Below, piece after piece: positions 18,017 through 25,105 of a stretch of 64,000 bases of DNA. This DNA is from Trebonia sp963836195. Lineage in GTDB: Bacteria; Actinomycetota; Actinomycetes; Streptosporangiales; Streptosporangiaceae. The position numbers and the translations under genes were made by a program. A model generated the notes under the pieces. That model saw only the letters and a list, made by a program, of their open reading frames with translations. It was not told the DNA's origin and ran no database searches. Position 1 is the first letter of the stretch, and every line of letters begins with the position of its first letter. The DNA is taken from assembly GCA_963836195.1 (NCBI GenBank), contig CAWIIX010000010.1, positions 1 to 64,000 of the forward strand, read 5' to 3'.

Positions 18017-18136
18017 ATGGCACTGCGACCAGGAACTCGTTTCCCGGCTCCGGCACCCACCATGCCTGTCGGCCCGGCGGTGAGCGCACCGGGCCCGTTG
18101 GGGGCGCCGACGGCCGGGGACCTGGCCCGTGCCTGA
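18017..18136 (+). CDS. Possible 39-residue leader peptide overlapping the sigma factor start
   Basis: ATG 18017 with AAGGGAG about eight bases upstream opens a 39-codon frame rich in Pro, Ala and Gly (starts MALRPGTRFPAPAPT). It ends with TGA at 18134-18136, eight bases inside the sigma gene. The ribosome site is better than that of the sigma gene itself, so translation of sigma may be coupled to it. No homologue recognised. Confidence 0.4.
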   Translation: MALRPGTRFPAPAPTMPVGPAVSAPGPLGAPTAGDLARA

Positions 18137-18728
18137 AGACCCGGACTCAGAACTGATCAACCGGGTGCGCGTCGGCGATGAGGGCGCATTCGCCGAGCTG
18201 GCCGGGAAATACCAGAGCTCCATGCTGTCCATCGCCCGGGGCTATGTGCCGAGCGGCGCGGTGGCAGAGGAAGTGGTCCAGGAAGCCTGGATCGGGGTCC
18301 TGCGGGGCATCGGCCGGTTCGAGCGCCGCTCGTCGTTCCGCACCTGGCTATTCCGCATCCTGGTTAACCGGGCCATCAGCGCCGGCGTCCGGGAACACCG
18401 GAGCGTACCCGTGGCCGACATCGGGCCCGTCGTCGACGCTTCCTGTTTCGGCGCGGGCGGCACCTGGCAGGCGCCGCCTGAAGCCTGGGCTGACCAGGTG
18501 GACGACCAGGTGGTCGCGGCGAAGATGGCCGCCCGGATCCTGGCTGCCATCGATGAGCTCCCGCTCCAGCAGAGAGAAGTCGTAACGCTGCGCGACGTAC
18601 AAGGGATGAGCAGCGGGGAAGTCTGCGCCGTCCTCGATATCAGCAACGCCAACCAGCGGGTGCTCTTGCACCGCGGCCGCAGTAAGCTACGCCAGGTCAT
18701 CGGCTCCGAGTTCGGGAGAGGCCGGTGA
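18129..18728 (+). CDS. ECF RNA polymerase sigma factor
   Basis: 199-residue group IV sigma factor. Region 2 spans about residues 20-85 (FAELAGKYQSSMLSIARGYV, AEEVVQEAWIGVLRGIGRFE, FRTWLFRILVNRAIS) and region 4 about 145-195 (LPLQQREVVTLRDVQGMSSGEVCAVLDIS then the recognition helix and RSKLR). A linker of about 45 residues with a single Cys joins them. GTG start at 18129 overlaps the small leader frame, and its stop overlaps the GTG of a zinc-finger anti-sigma gene. The presence of the GGTAAGAC/CGCTGA motif upstream and of the same motif before neighbouring redox genes suggests that these are its targets; that link is inference. Confidence 0.93.
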   Translation: MPEDPDSELINRVRVGDEGAFAELAGKYQSSMLSIARGYVPSGAVAEEVVQEAWIGVLRGIGRFERRSSFRTWLFRILVNRAISAGVREHRSVPVADIGPVVDASCFGAGGTWQAPPEAWADQVDDQVVAAKMAARILAAIDELPLQQREVVTLRDVQGMSSGEVCAVLDISNANQRVLLHRGRSKLRQVIGSEFGRGR

Positions 18729-19007
18729 GCCGCCTGAGGTTCAGGCCCCGTCGGGACGTCGTCTGCCGGGAGGCAGTCGAGCTTGTCACCGACTACCTCG
18801 AAGACGCCCTGTCACAGGCGCGGCGCCGCCGGTTCGAAAGCGCACCTCGCGCACTGCCCTGACTGCCCCGAATACCTCGCCCAGATGCGCGCTATCGTCA
18901 TGCTGGCCGGAAGCGTCACGCCCGATGACCTCACGCCGCGCATGCGAGAGGAGTTCATCAGCCTATACCGCCGATGGCGGGACGATGAGGCACGTGACCT
19001 GCTATAG
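18725..19007 (+). pseudogene. zf-HC2 anti-sigma factor, interrupted by a one-base frameshift
   Basis: GTG 18725 overlaps the sigma stop. The first frame reads CREAVELVTDYLEDALSQARRRRFE and soon ends at TGA. From 18840 the next frame reads AHLAHCPDCPEYLAQMRAIV and continues to 19007 with TPRMREEFISLYRRWRDDEARDL. Joined at the triple A (18837-18839) they form a complete 93-residue cytoplasmic zinc-binding anti-sigma factor with the HxxxCxxC signature (HLAHCPDC) and the upstream partner Cys. The extra A either is a sequencing error or frees the sigma factor from its inhibitor. No membrane helix, so it would be a soluble, redox-responsive (ZAS/RsrA-like) type. Confidence 0.75.
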
Positions 19008-19059
19008 GACGCCGTCGCCTCGGCCGATGCCGCAATGGCGACGGGTGGGTGCGGGTAGC

Positions 19060-19722
19060 GTGGCATCCGTGGAACTTGCCGGACCCACGGCGCGGGAGCT
19101 CGACGCGGAGTCCGCGGACTGGCTGCGCCGCCTTTCGGCCGGAGCTGGCGCGCTGCGGCAGCAAGCCGAGCGTGACCTGCACGCCCGGCTGGTGCGGATC
19201 GCGCTGGCCGAGGTGAGCAGGCGGTCGGCCAGCACCCCGGTCACCGGCCCCGAGCTCACCGATGTGGCGCACCAGGCCGCCGACGACGCGATGCTCGCGA
19301 TCCTCGCCAAGATCGCCGACTTCCGGGGCGAGAGCCGCTTCATCACCTGGGCGTACCGGTTCGTCATCCTCGAGGTGTCAAGCAAGCTCGGCCGTCACTA
19401 CTGGCGCAACCCGCCGGTCACGCTCGACGCCGCGCAGTGGGAGCGGCTTCCCGACCGGCTCGGGATCGACCCGGAGCAGCATGCGGTATCGGCGGGCATC
19501 CTCGCCGAGGTGCGCCGGGTCGTCGAGGACGAGCTGACCGCGCACCAGCGGCGGGTCTTCGTGGCGGTCGTGGTCGACGGGATACCGCTCGACGCGCTGG
19601 CCGCGAGGCTGAGCCTGCAGCGCAACGCCATCTATAAGGTGATTTTCGACGCGAGGCGTAAGATCCGCCGGGCGCTGGTCGCAAACGGCTATCTGGAAGA
19701 CGGGGGCTTGGAGCGACGATGA
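19060..19722 (+). CDS. Second ECF-like RNA polymerase sigma factor
   Basis: About 220 residues with an atypical long region 2 (LHARLVRIALAEVSRRSAS ... VAHQAADDAMLAILAKIADFRGESRFITWAYRFVILEVSSKLG) and region 4 (ELTAHQRRVFVAVVVDGIPLDALAARLSLQRNAIYKVIFDARRKIRRAL). The start is uncertain: GTG 19060 is used here; ATG 19027 and GTG 19069 are in frame and none has a convincing ribosome site. The stop overlaps the ATG of the next gene (ATGA), a zinc-finger anti-sigma. It belongs to a different ECF group from the sigma at 18129, and no GGTAAGAC motif is seen in front of it. Confidence 0.87.
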   Translation: MASVELAGPTARELDAESADWLRRLSAGAGALRQQAERDLHARLVRIALAEVSRRSASTPVTGPELTDVAHQAADDAMLAILAKIADFRGESRFITWAYRFVILEVSSKLGRHYWRNPPVTLDAAQWERLPDRLGIDPEQHAVSAGILAEVRRVVEDELTAHQRRVFVAVVVDGIPLDALAARLSLQRNAIYKVIFDARRKIRRALVANGYLEDGGLERR

Positions 19723-19934
19723 GTCAGTGGGAGAGACTGGACAGGTTCCTGCGGACCGACCCGCGCGACGTCGGCTGCGAGGAGGCGATGGCCGTCCTGC
19801 ACATCTATGTCGACCTCATTGTTGCGGGCGAGGACGCGGCGGGGCGCTACCCCGGCGTCGCCGCCCATCTGGCGGCCTGCGGGCCGTGCGCCGAGGACTT
19901 CACCGGGCTGCTCGCCGCCGTCGCCAGTGACTGA
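19719..19934 (+). CDS. Small zinc-binding anti-sigma factor
   Basis: 71-residue soluble protein with a conserved early Cys (DVGCEEAM) and HLAACGPC, giving the Cys-His-x3-Cys-x2-Cys ligand set of ZAS-type anti-sigma domains. Translationally coupled to the preceding sigma gene by an ATGA overlap, so it is the probable inhibitor of that sigma factor. There is no sensor or membrane domain beyond the zinc helix bundle, which suggests direct redox or zinc sensing. Confidence 0.82.
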   Translation: MSQWERLDRFLRTDPRDVGCEEAMAVLHIYVDLIVAGEDAAGRYPGVAAHLAACGPCAEDFTGLLAAVASD

Positions 19935-20604
19935 CCGCGAGGTGCTGGCGTTCGACCTGTACGGGACGCTCGTCGACCCGGTCGCCGTCTCCAGCGAGCT
20001 TGACCAGGTCCTCGGCGGATCCGACGGCGCCGAGGTGGCGCGGCTGTGGCGGGTCAAGCAGCTGGAGTACTCATTCCGGCTCACCGCGATGGGGCGCTAC
20101 GAGGACTTCCGCTGGGTGACGTCACGCGCGCTCGACTTCGCTCTCTCCTCCACCGGCGCGGACCTGCCGGGCGACCAGACCAGGCGGCTCATCGAGCTAT
20201 ATGACCACCTGCGGCCGTTCCCGGACGTGGTCCCCGCGCTGCGGGCGCTGGCCGGCCTGGGGTACGAGCTCGCGGTGCTCTCCAACGGCAGCCCCGCCAT
20301 GATCAGGAACTGCCTGGCCAACAGCGGCCTCGACGAGTTCTTCGGCCAGCGGGTCAGCGCAGACGAGGTCCGAGTCTTCAAGCCGTCGCCCATCGTGTAC
20401 CGGCACGCGGCCGAGCGGCTGGCCGTGCCGATCAGCCGGATCCGGCTTGTCACCTGCAACGCGTTCGACAGCGTCGGCGCGAGCGCGGCCGGAATGCGCA
20501 CGGCCTGGGTGAACCGCTCCGCCGCCCCGTTCGACACGATCGGCGCGCAGCCCGACCTCACCGTGCCCGCCCTCGACCGCCTGCCGGCGGCACTGCGACA
20601 GTAG
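19927..20604 (+). CDS. HAD-superfamily hydrolase, (S)-2-haloacid dehalogenase-like
   Basis: 225 residues with HAD motif I FDLYGTLVD (nucleophile Asp near residue 8), motif II LSNGSP, motif III Lys in RVFKPSPIVY and motif IV region CNAFDSVGASAAG. DLYGTLVD and the SNG loop are typical of type II L-2-haloacid dehalogenases, but the usual SSNxWD of motif IV is replaced by TCNAFD, so another phosphatase or dehalogenase substrate is possible. GTG 19927 overlaps the anti-sigma stop by eight bases, so it is a third gene of the sigma operon, unusual company for a HAD enzyme. Confidence 0.85.
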   Translation: MTDREVLAFDLYGTLVDPVAVSSELDQVLGGSDGAEVARLWRVKQLEYSFRLTAMGRYEDFRWVTSRALDFALSSTGADLPGDQTRRLIELYDHLRPFPDVVPALRALAGLGYELAVLSNGSPAMIRNCLANSGLDEFFGQRVSADEVRVFKPSPIVYRHAAERLAVPISRIRLVTCNAFDSVGASAAGMRTAWVNRSAAPFDTIGAQPDLTVPALDRLPAALRQ

Positions 20605-20642
20605 GGGACATCCGAGCCGACGGGAGCGGGCGCGAGATCGCA

Positions 20643-20671
20643 GGTAAGACGGGGCGCTCCGGCGCCGCTTA
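20643..20671 (+). promoter_or_regulatory. ECF-type promoter motif for the ABM monooxygenase
   Basis: GGTAAGAC (20643-20650), 15-base spacer, CGCTTA (20666-20671), 58 bases before ATG 20730. The spacer is itself GC-rich with a small dyad (GGCGC). Confidence 0.6.
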
Positions 20672-20729
20672 CCGGCAGGCGGGTTTCATCGGATGCCCGG
20701 CCTGGCAAACGATCAGGGAGGATTTCATC

Positions 20730-21026
20730 ATGGGCGTGAAGCTGGGGTTCCTGGTAACGCTTGAGGCCAAGGACGGGAAGGGCGAAGAGCTAGGCGAGTT
20801 CCTGCGGGCCGGCCGCGAGTTCGCGGCCGCTGAGGAGGAGACAGTCACCTGGTACGCGTTCCGGATCGACGCGACCCACTACGGGATCTTCGATACCTTC
20901 GCCAGCGAGAACGGACGCCAGGCGCACATCGCCGGCCCCCTGGCCGAGGCGCTCGGCAAGGCCGCCGACGAGCTGCTGGCGAGCGATCCCTCCATCAGGC
21001 CGGTGGACGTCATCGCCGTCAAGTAA
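20730..21026 (+). CDS. Putative quinol monooxygenase (ABM domain)
   Basis: 98-residue dimeric ferredoxin-like protein: strand GFLVTLEAKDGKGEELGEFL, the YgiN-type centre EEETVTWYAFRID and YGIFDTFASENGRQAHI. Such proteins oxidise quinols or related aromatics without cofactor, or bind reactive small molecules. ATG 20730 is preceded by AGGGAGGA. It is monocistronic, under the proposed ECF motif, and ends at a bidirectional hairpin. Confidence 0.83.
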   Translation: MGVKLGFLVTLEAKDGKGEELGEFLRAGREFAAAEEETVTWYAFRIDATHYGIFDTFASENGRQAHIAGPLAEALGKAADELLASDPSIRPVDVIAVK

Positions 21027-21040
21027 ACCCGGATTCCGCG

Positions 21041-21080
21041 GCCGCTGGCGGTGACGGGGCACGCGACCATCGCCAGCGGC
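21041..21080. terminator. Bidirectional hairpin between convergent genes
   Basis: GCCGCTGGCG (21041-21050) and its exact complement CGCCAGCGGC (21071-21080) flank a 20-base loop, lying between the stops of the ABM gene (21026) and the minus-strand SDR (21094). Likely terminates both. Confidence 0.65.
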
Positions 21081-21093
21081 GCTCGCGGGGCGC

Positions 21094-21873
21094 TCAGGTC
21101 CGCACGGGAGCGATGCTGACGTCCCAGATGGCGCCGGTGTCGTCGCCGGCCAGGTGGGCGAGCAGGGCTGCCGCGGAGTGCTCGGGGGTGATCAGGACCC
21201 CGTCGGCGAAGTTCTTGTTGAACCGCTCGTGCAGGCCAGCCCCGATGCGCCCGGGATCCTGGCCGCGGATCCAGGCCTGCATCGCGGTGTCGACACCGCC
21301 CGGACGGTAGGCGTTGACGGTGACGCCGGTGCCGCGGAGTTCGGCGGCGAGGTTGACGGTGTGGGCCTCGAGCGCGGCCTTGGTGGTGGCGTAGGCGTTG
21401 CCGCGGACCATGCCGGCCGGGTAGGCGGCGATCGCGCTGGAGATGTTGACGACGCGGCCCCAGCGGGCGTCGAGCATGCCTGGCAGGACGGCGGCGGCGA
21501 GCGCGGCGGGGGCGACGACGTTGACTTCGAAGGCCAGGCGCAGCTCCCCGGCCGGGATGGCGGTGGTGGGGCCGAGCGGCTCGACGGTGGCCGCGTTGTT
21601 AACCAGGATGTCGACGCGGCCCGCCGCGAGCACGGCCACTGCCGCGCGGCCGCGGTCCTCCTCATCGGACAGGTCGGCGGGCACGACGCTGACCTGCCCG
21701 GCGGGCACGCCCCGCTCGCGCAGCAGGATCCGGGTCTCCTCCAGCTGCCCGGCGGTGCGGGCGAGCAGGATCACGCGGGCGCCGGCGTCGGCCAGCCCGA
21801 GCGCGATGGCGCGGCCGATACCTCGCCCGGACCCGGTGATCAGTGCGGTCTTGCCAGCGAAGTCAGCTGTCAC
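21094..21873 (-). CDS. Short-chain dehydrogenase/reductase
   Basis: 259-residue NAD(P)-dependent oxidoreductase of the classical SDR family: TGSGRGIG cofactor loop, NNAATVEPLG, catalytic Ser in VVNISSAIAAYP, and YATTK with catalytic Tyr/Lys, then NAYRPGGVDTAM. GTG 21873 is chosen because AGGGAGA precedes it by five bases and the longer frame adds an unrelated N-terminus. A GGTAAGAC-N16-CGCCAA motif lies 75 bases upstream, so it may be stress induced together with the redoxins. Substrate unknown. Confidence 0.9.
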   Translation of the reverse strand: MTADFAGKTALITGSGRGIGRAIALGLADAGARVILLARTAGQLEETRILLRERGVPAGQVSVVPADLSDEEDRGRAAVAVLAAGRVDILVNNAATVEPLGPTTAIPAGELRLAFEVNVVAPAALAAAVLPGMLDARWGRVVNISSAIAAYPAGMVRGNAYATTKAALEAHTVNLAAELRGTGVTVNAYRPGGVDTAMQAWIRGQDPGRIGAGLHERFNKNFADGVLITPEHSAAALLAHLAGDDTGAIWDVSIAPVRT

Positions 21874-21947
21874 GGCGGTCTCCCTTGGGTGGATGCTGCG
21901 GGCCGCAAGGCCCGTCCGTCGCCGGCCCACGCGTGACCGGCAATCGG

Positions 21948-21977
21948 TTGGCGTCGCGGCGGCCCGCTCGTCTTACC
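21948..21977 (-). promoter_or_regulatory. ECF-type promoter motif for the SDR
   Basis: Minus strand GGTAAGAC (21977-21970), 16-base spacer, CGCCAA (21953-21948), 75 bases before the GTG at 21873. It is arranged back to back with the plus-strand copy at 22003-22031. Confidence 0.55.
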
Positions 21978-22002
21978 TGTGCGCTCCCGGATGCCATTCA
22001 TC

Positions 22003-22031
22003 GGTAAGACCCGGGGCGGGGGTGACGCCTA
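22003..22031 (+). promoter_or_regulatory. ECF-type promoter motif for the truncated redoxin
   Basis: GGTAAGAC (22003-22010), 15-base spacer, CGCCTA (22026-22031), 47 bases before ATG 22078. The preceding TTCA and following CGGGGCGGG resemble the copy before the intact redoxin at 24512, so the whole leader may be an old duplication. Confidence 0.55.
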
Positions 22032-22077
22032 ACCGCCCTTGTCCGAATCATCGGGACCAACCTTGAAGAGAACCGCG

Positions 22078-22160
22078 ATGCCCCGGCGCAACCCCGGTGA
22101 CTCGTTCCCCAAGCTGACGCTCAGCACCACCGACGGCCAAATTGTTGCGCCGGGAGTGCG
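22078..22160 (+). pseudogene. N-terminal remnant of a redoxin
   Basis: After GAAGAGAACCGCG, ATG 22078 opens MPRRNPGDSFPKLTLSTTDGQ, which matches the first 20 residues and leader of the intact redoxin at 24596. Thereafter all similarity is lost and no thioredoxin fold or CxxC follows. The promoter motif and ribosome site are intact, so the deletion seems recent. Confidence 0.7.
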
Positions 22161-22250
22161 TCGACAGCCGGCGTCAGTGAGGAGATCTTCCCGGCCGCGA
22201 CCGCCAGCACGACCCGCATCAGGTCGTGGAAGTGGCGCTCGCGGGCGAGC

Positions 22251-24158
22251 TCACCTGGTGTCGTCGGTTGGGGCGGTGGCGGCGGCTTTGGCGGCCAGGA
22301 CGGCGTCGCTGAGCGCGGTGATGTCGTAGCTGCCGTAGTGGCGGCGGCCGTTGATGAAGAAGGTCGGCGTGCCGGTGACGTCGCTGAGGTCGGCGGTATC
22401 GACGTCCTCGGCGATCCGCGCGGCGCCTGCGCGCTTGCGGAGCCGCTCGGCGAATCGCTCGCCGTCGAGCCCGAGGTCGCCGGCGTAACGGGTCAGGTCG
22501 CGCGGCTGGAGGGCGTCCTGGTGGCGCAGGAGCAGGTCGTGCATCCCCCAGAACGCGCCCTGGTCCGCGGCGGCCTCGGCGGCCTCGGCGGCGAGCTGCG
22601 CGTGCGGGTGGACGTCGTTGAGCGGGAGGTGGCGCCACACGTACCGGACGTCGCCGTGGCCCGCGAGCAGTTCGCGGAGGGCGGGCTCGGCCTGGCCGCA
22701 GTAGGGGCACTCGAAGTCGCCGTACTCCACGATGGTGACCGGCGCCCGGGCGGGGCCGCGGATGCGGTCGCGGGCCGGGTCGACCGGGGCGCCGAGGTCG
22801 GTGATGACCTCCGCGCGCCCGAGCAGGGCGCGGACCTGCAGCCGGGCCGGCAGCAGGCCGGCGGCGCGGAAGGTCAGCCAGGTGAGCGCCGGCGCGGCGA
22901 GCACGGTGGACAGGACGCCGAGCTTGGCTTCCTGCAGCTGGGCGCCGGTGAAGGCGAGGGTCGCGATCAGGATGGACACCGCGAAGCCGATTCCGGCGAT
23001 CGTGCCCACGCCCGCGACGGTCACCCAGCCGACCGGCGGCCCGAGCCGTCCCCGGCTCAGCCGGGTGAGCAGCCACGACGCGCCGGTGATGCCGAGCGGC
23101 TTGCCCGCGACGTAGCCGATGAGGATGCCCAGGGTGATGGGGGAGGTGTAGGCGCGGGCGAGGAAGGCGCCGCCGAGCGGGATGCCCGCGTTGGCGAGCG
23201 CGAACAGCGGGACGATGAGGTAGCTGGTCCAGGGATGGTACAGCTGCTGGAGCCGCTCGTTCGGGGACAGCGCCGTGGCGAGCCCGGCGCGCGCCGACTG
23301 CGCCAGGTCGGGGGTCGGCTGCTCGCGGAAGCTGCGGAACAGGTCGCTGGCCCGTTCCAGGTCGGCCCGGGACGCCGGGTAGGCGACGGTCAGCAGCCCC
23401 ATCACCAGCCCGACGACCACCGGGTCGACGCCGGACTTCAGGACCGCGACCCACGCCGCGATCCCCGCCGCCGCGTAGACGGCCCCGGCCCGGATCCCGG
23501 CCCGGCGCAGGAGCAGGATCACGGCGAAGATCCCGGCCGCGACGCCCAGCGGGACCAGGACGACGGCGTTGCTGTAGGCGGCGCCGATCACCACCAGCGA
23601 GACCAGGTCATCGACGACCGCGACCGACAGCAGGAACGCGCGCACCCGGTCGGGGAACCGGGGCCCGGTCAGCGCCAGCGTCCCGAGCGCGAACGCCGAG
23701 TCCGTCGACATGGCCGCGCCCCAGCCGTGAGCGGCCGGGCCGCCGGCGTTGAAGGCCAGGTAGATGACGACGGGGACGGCCAGCCCGCCCAGGCCGGCCG
23801 CGACGGGCAGCGCCAGCCGGGCCCGCTCGCGCAGTTCGCCCATGTCGAACTCGCGGCGGGCCTCCAGGCCGAAGACGAAGAAGAAGAACGTCATCAGCCC
23901 GCTGTTGACCCACTCGCGCAGGTCCAGCGACACCCCGGTATTGACGAGCCGGACCGACAGCCGGGCGCCCCAGACGGCCTCATACGACGACGCGCTGATG
24001 TTTACCCAGACCAGCGCGGCCACCGCCATGCCCAGCAGCACTGCCGCGCTGCCGGTCTCCGTGCGCAGGAACACCCGCAGCGGCGTCTGCAGATTCCGCG
24101 CCCACGCCGTCCGCCCGGAAAACGGGTGCACCCCCGCCGGCGGCCCCTCCTCAGACAC
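22251..24158 (-). CDS. nhaA: Na+/H+ antiporter NhaA fused to a C-terminal DsbA-like domain
   Basis: 635-residue protein. Residues about 25-420 form an NhaA antiporter of about 12 helices with WVNSGLMTFFFFVFGLE, the dinuclear Asp pair in LLSVAVVDDLVSLVVIG and PLFALANAGIPLGG. From about 455 a soluble thioredoxin/DsbA domain follows with CPYC (FECPYCGQAEPALREL, near 482) and the cis-Pro strand TGTPTFFINGRRHYG. The family exchanges Na+ for H+ at the membrane; the fused oxidoreductase is a known actinobacterial variant but its role is not established. GTG 24158 has GGGGAGGA five bases before it. It is flanked by redoxin genes and by the redox promoter motif. Confidence 0.92.
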   Translation of the reverse strand: MSEEGPPAGVHPFSGRTAWARNLQTPLRVFLRTETGSAAVLLGMAVAALVWVNISASSYEAVWGARLSVRLVNTGVSLDLREWVNSGLMTFFFFVFGLEARREFDMGELRERARLALPVAAGLGGLAVPVVIYLAFNAGGPAAHGWGAAMSTDSAFALGTLALTGPRFPDRVRAFLLSVAVVDDLVSLVVIGAAYSNAVVLVPLGVAAGIFAVILLLRRAGIRAGAVYAAAGIAAWVAVLKSGVDPVVVGLVMGLLTVAYPASRADLERASDLFRSFREQPTPDLAQSARAGLATALSPNERLQQLYHPWTSYLIVPLFALANAGIPLGGAFLARAYTSPITLGILIGYVAGKPLGITGASWLLTRLSRGRLGPPVGWVTVAGVGTIAGIGFAVSILIATLAFTGAQLQEAKLGVLSTVLAAPALTWLTFRAAGLLPARLQVRALLGRAEVITDLGAPVDPARDRIRGPARAPVTIVEYGDFECPYCGQAEPALRELLAGHGDVRYVWRHLPLNDVHPHAQLAAEAAEAAADQGAFWGMHDLLLRHQDALQPRDLTRYAGDLGLDGERFAERLRKRAGAARIAEDVDTADLSDVTGTPTFFINGRRHYGSYDITALSDAVLAAKAAATAPTDDTR

Positions 24159-24363
24159 GGCATTCCTCCCCCGCGGAGGCCGCACGAGCCCGGACAGCGC
24201 CGGCCAGCAGCTACCGACCGGACGCGCGGCTAGCTCCACCTCCGGAAAGGCCATGCTAACGGCAGCGCCCGCCCGCCGCGCGTCGGCACCGTGCTGCCAG
24301 GCCCGCCAGCGCGGCGGCCCGCTCCAGGCCGGGCCTCCCGGTTCTCATCACGTCAGGCTTCGA

Positions 24364-24516
24364 TCCCCGGCCGGGGTACCACGGCCTCTTCAGGTCCTGC
24401 GGGAGGCGGGGCTGGTCGAGGTGCGCCAGGAGGCGCGGCGGCGCGTTGACAGCCTGCGTCCCGGGCCGCTCGCCAAGGTGGATGAATGGCGCGGCCCGCG
24501 TGAAATTCACTGGTAA
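24364..24516 (+). pseudogene. ArsR-family regulator remnant
   Basis: The plus-strand frame reads LQVLREAGLVEVRQEARRRVDSLRPGPLAKVDEW, the recognition helix, wing and following helix of ArsR/SmtB-type winged-helix repressors. No start or N-terminal half is visible upstream and the stop TAA lies inside the promoter motif of the next gene. It is a 3' fragment only. Confidence 0.62.
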
Positions 24517-24540
24517 GACCTCGGGCGGGAAGGACGCGTA
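24512..24540 (+). promoter_or_regulatory. ECF-type promoter motif for the redoxin/DsbA operon
   Basis: GGTAAGAC (24512-24519), 15-base spacer, CGCGTA (24535-24540), 55 bases before ATG 24596. Confidence 0.6.
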
Positions 24541-24595
24541 CGTCTAGACGGTCGCGTCCGGCACCGTTCCCTGGCAACCGTGAAGGAGAACCGCC

Positions 24596-25087
24596 ATGCC
24601 CCTGCTCAAACCCGGCGACCCGTTCCCCCAGCTGACGATCGGCACAACCGACGGCCGGGCGCTCGCCCTTCCGGGCGCGTTCGCCGGCGGCTTCGCCGTC
24701 GTGCTCTTCTACCGGGGCGCCTGGTGCCCGTACTGCAACGCGCAGCTGCGAGCGTTCGAACGGGCCGGGCAGGCGCTGGCGGACGCCGGCATCCGCGTCG
24801 CAGCCATCTCGGTCGACGACAAGGAGACCACCGCCGCGCTGGTCGCCAGGCACAAGCTGACCTTCCCCGTCGGCTACGGGGCCGACGCTGAAGCGGTCGC
24901 CGCCATCACCGGCGCCTTCGTCAACCCCGGCCCGGTGTACCTGCAGTCCACCGGTTTCGTGCTCGACCCGGCGGGCAACGTCATCGTCAGCGTGTACTCA
25001 AGCGGCGCCATCGGGCGGCTCGTCCCCGACGACGTCATCGGCTTGGTCCGCTACCTGCGCGAGCACTCGGCTCCCGCGACGGCGTGA
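24596..25087 (+). CDS. Redoxin/peroxiredoxin (AhpC/TSA superfamily)
   Basis: 163-residue cytoplasmic thioredoxin-fold protein with YRGAWCPYCNAQL (CPYC near residue 44) and a PrxQ-like C-terminal half (SVDDKETTAALVARHKLTFP). It probably reduces peroxides using mycothiol or thioredoxin. AAGGAGAA precedes ATG 24596. Starts an operon with the DsbA-family gene 18 bases downstream, under the proposed ECF promoter. It is the intact counterpart of the remnant at 22078. Confidence 0.88.
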   Translation: MPLLKPGDPFPQLTIGTTDGRALALPGAFAGGFAVVLFYRGAWCPYCNAQLRAFERAGQALADAGIRVAAISVDDKETTAALVARHKLTFPVGYGADAEAVAAITGAFVNPGPVYLQSTGFVLDPAGNVIVSVYSSGAIGRLVPDDVIGLVRYLREHSAPATA

Positions 25088-25105
25088 GAGGACAGGAGAG
25101 GCAGC

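Noticed and set aside
22338..24233. 631-codon plus-strand frame opposite NhaA
   Set aside because: Low-complexity Gly/Arg/Glu composition typical of antisense shadow in GC-rich genes; the minus frame encodes a clear NhaA-DsbA.
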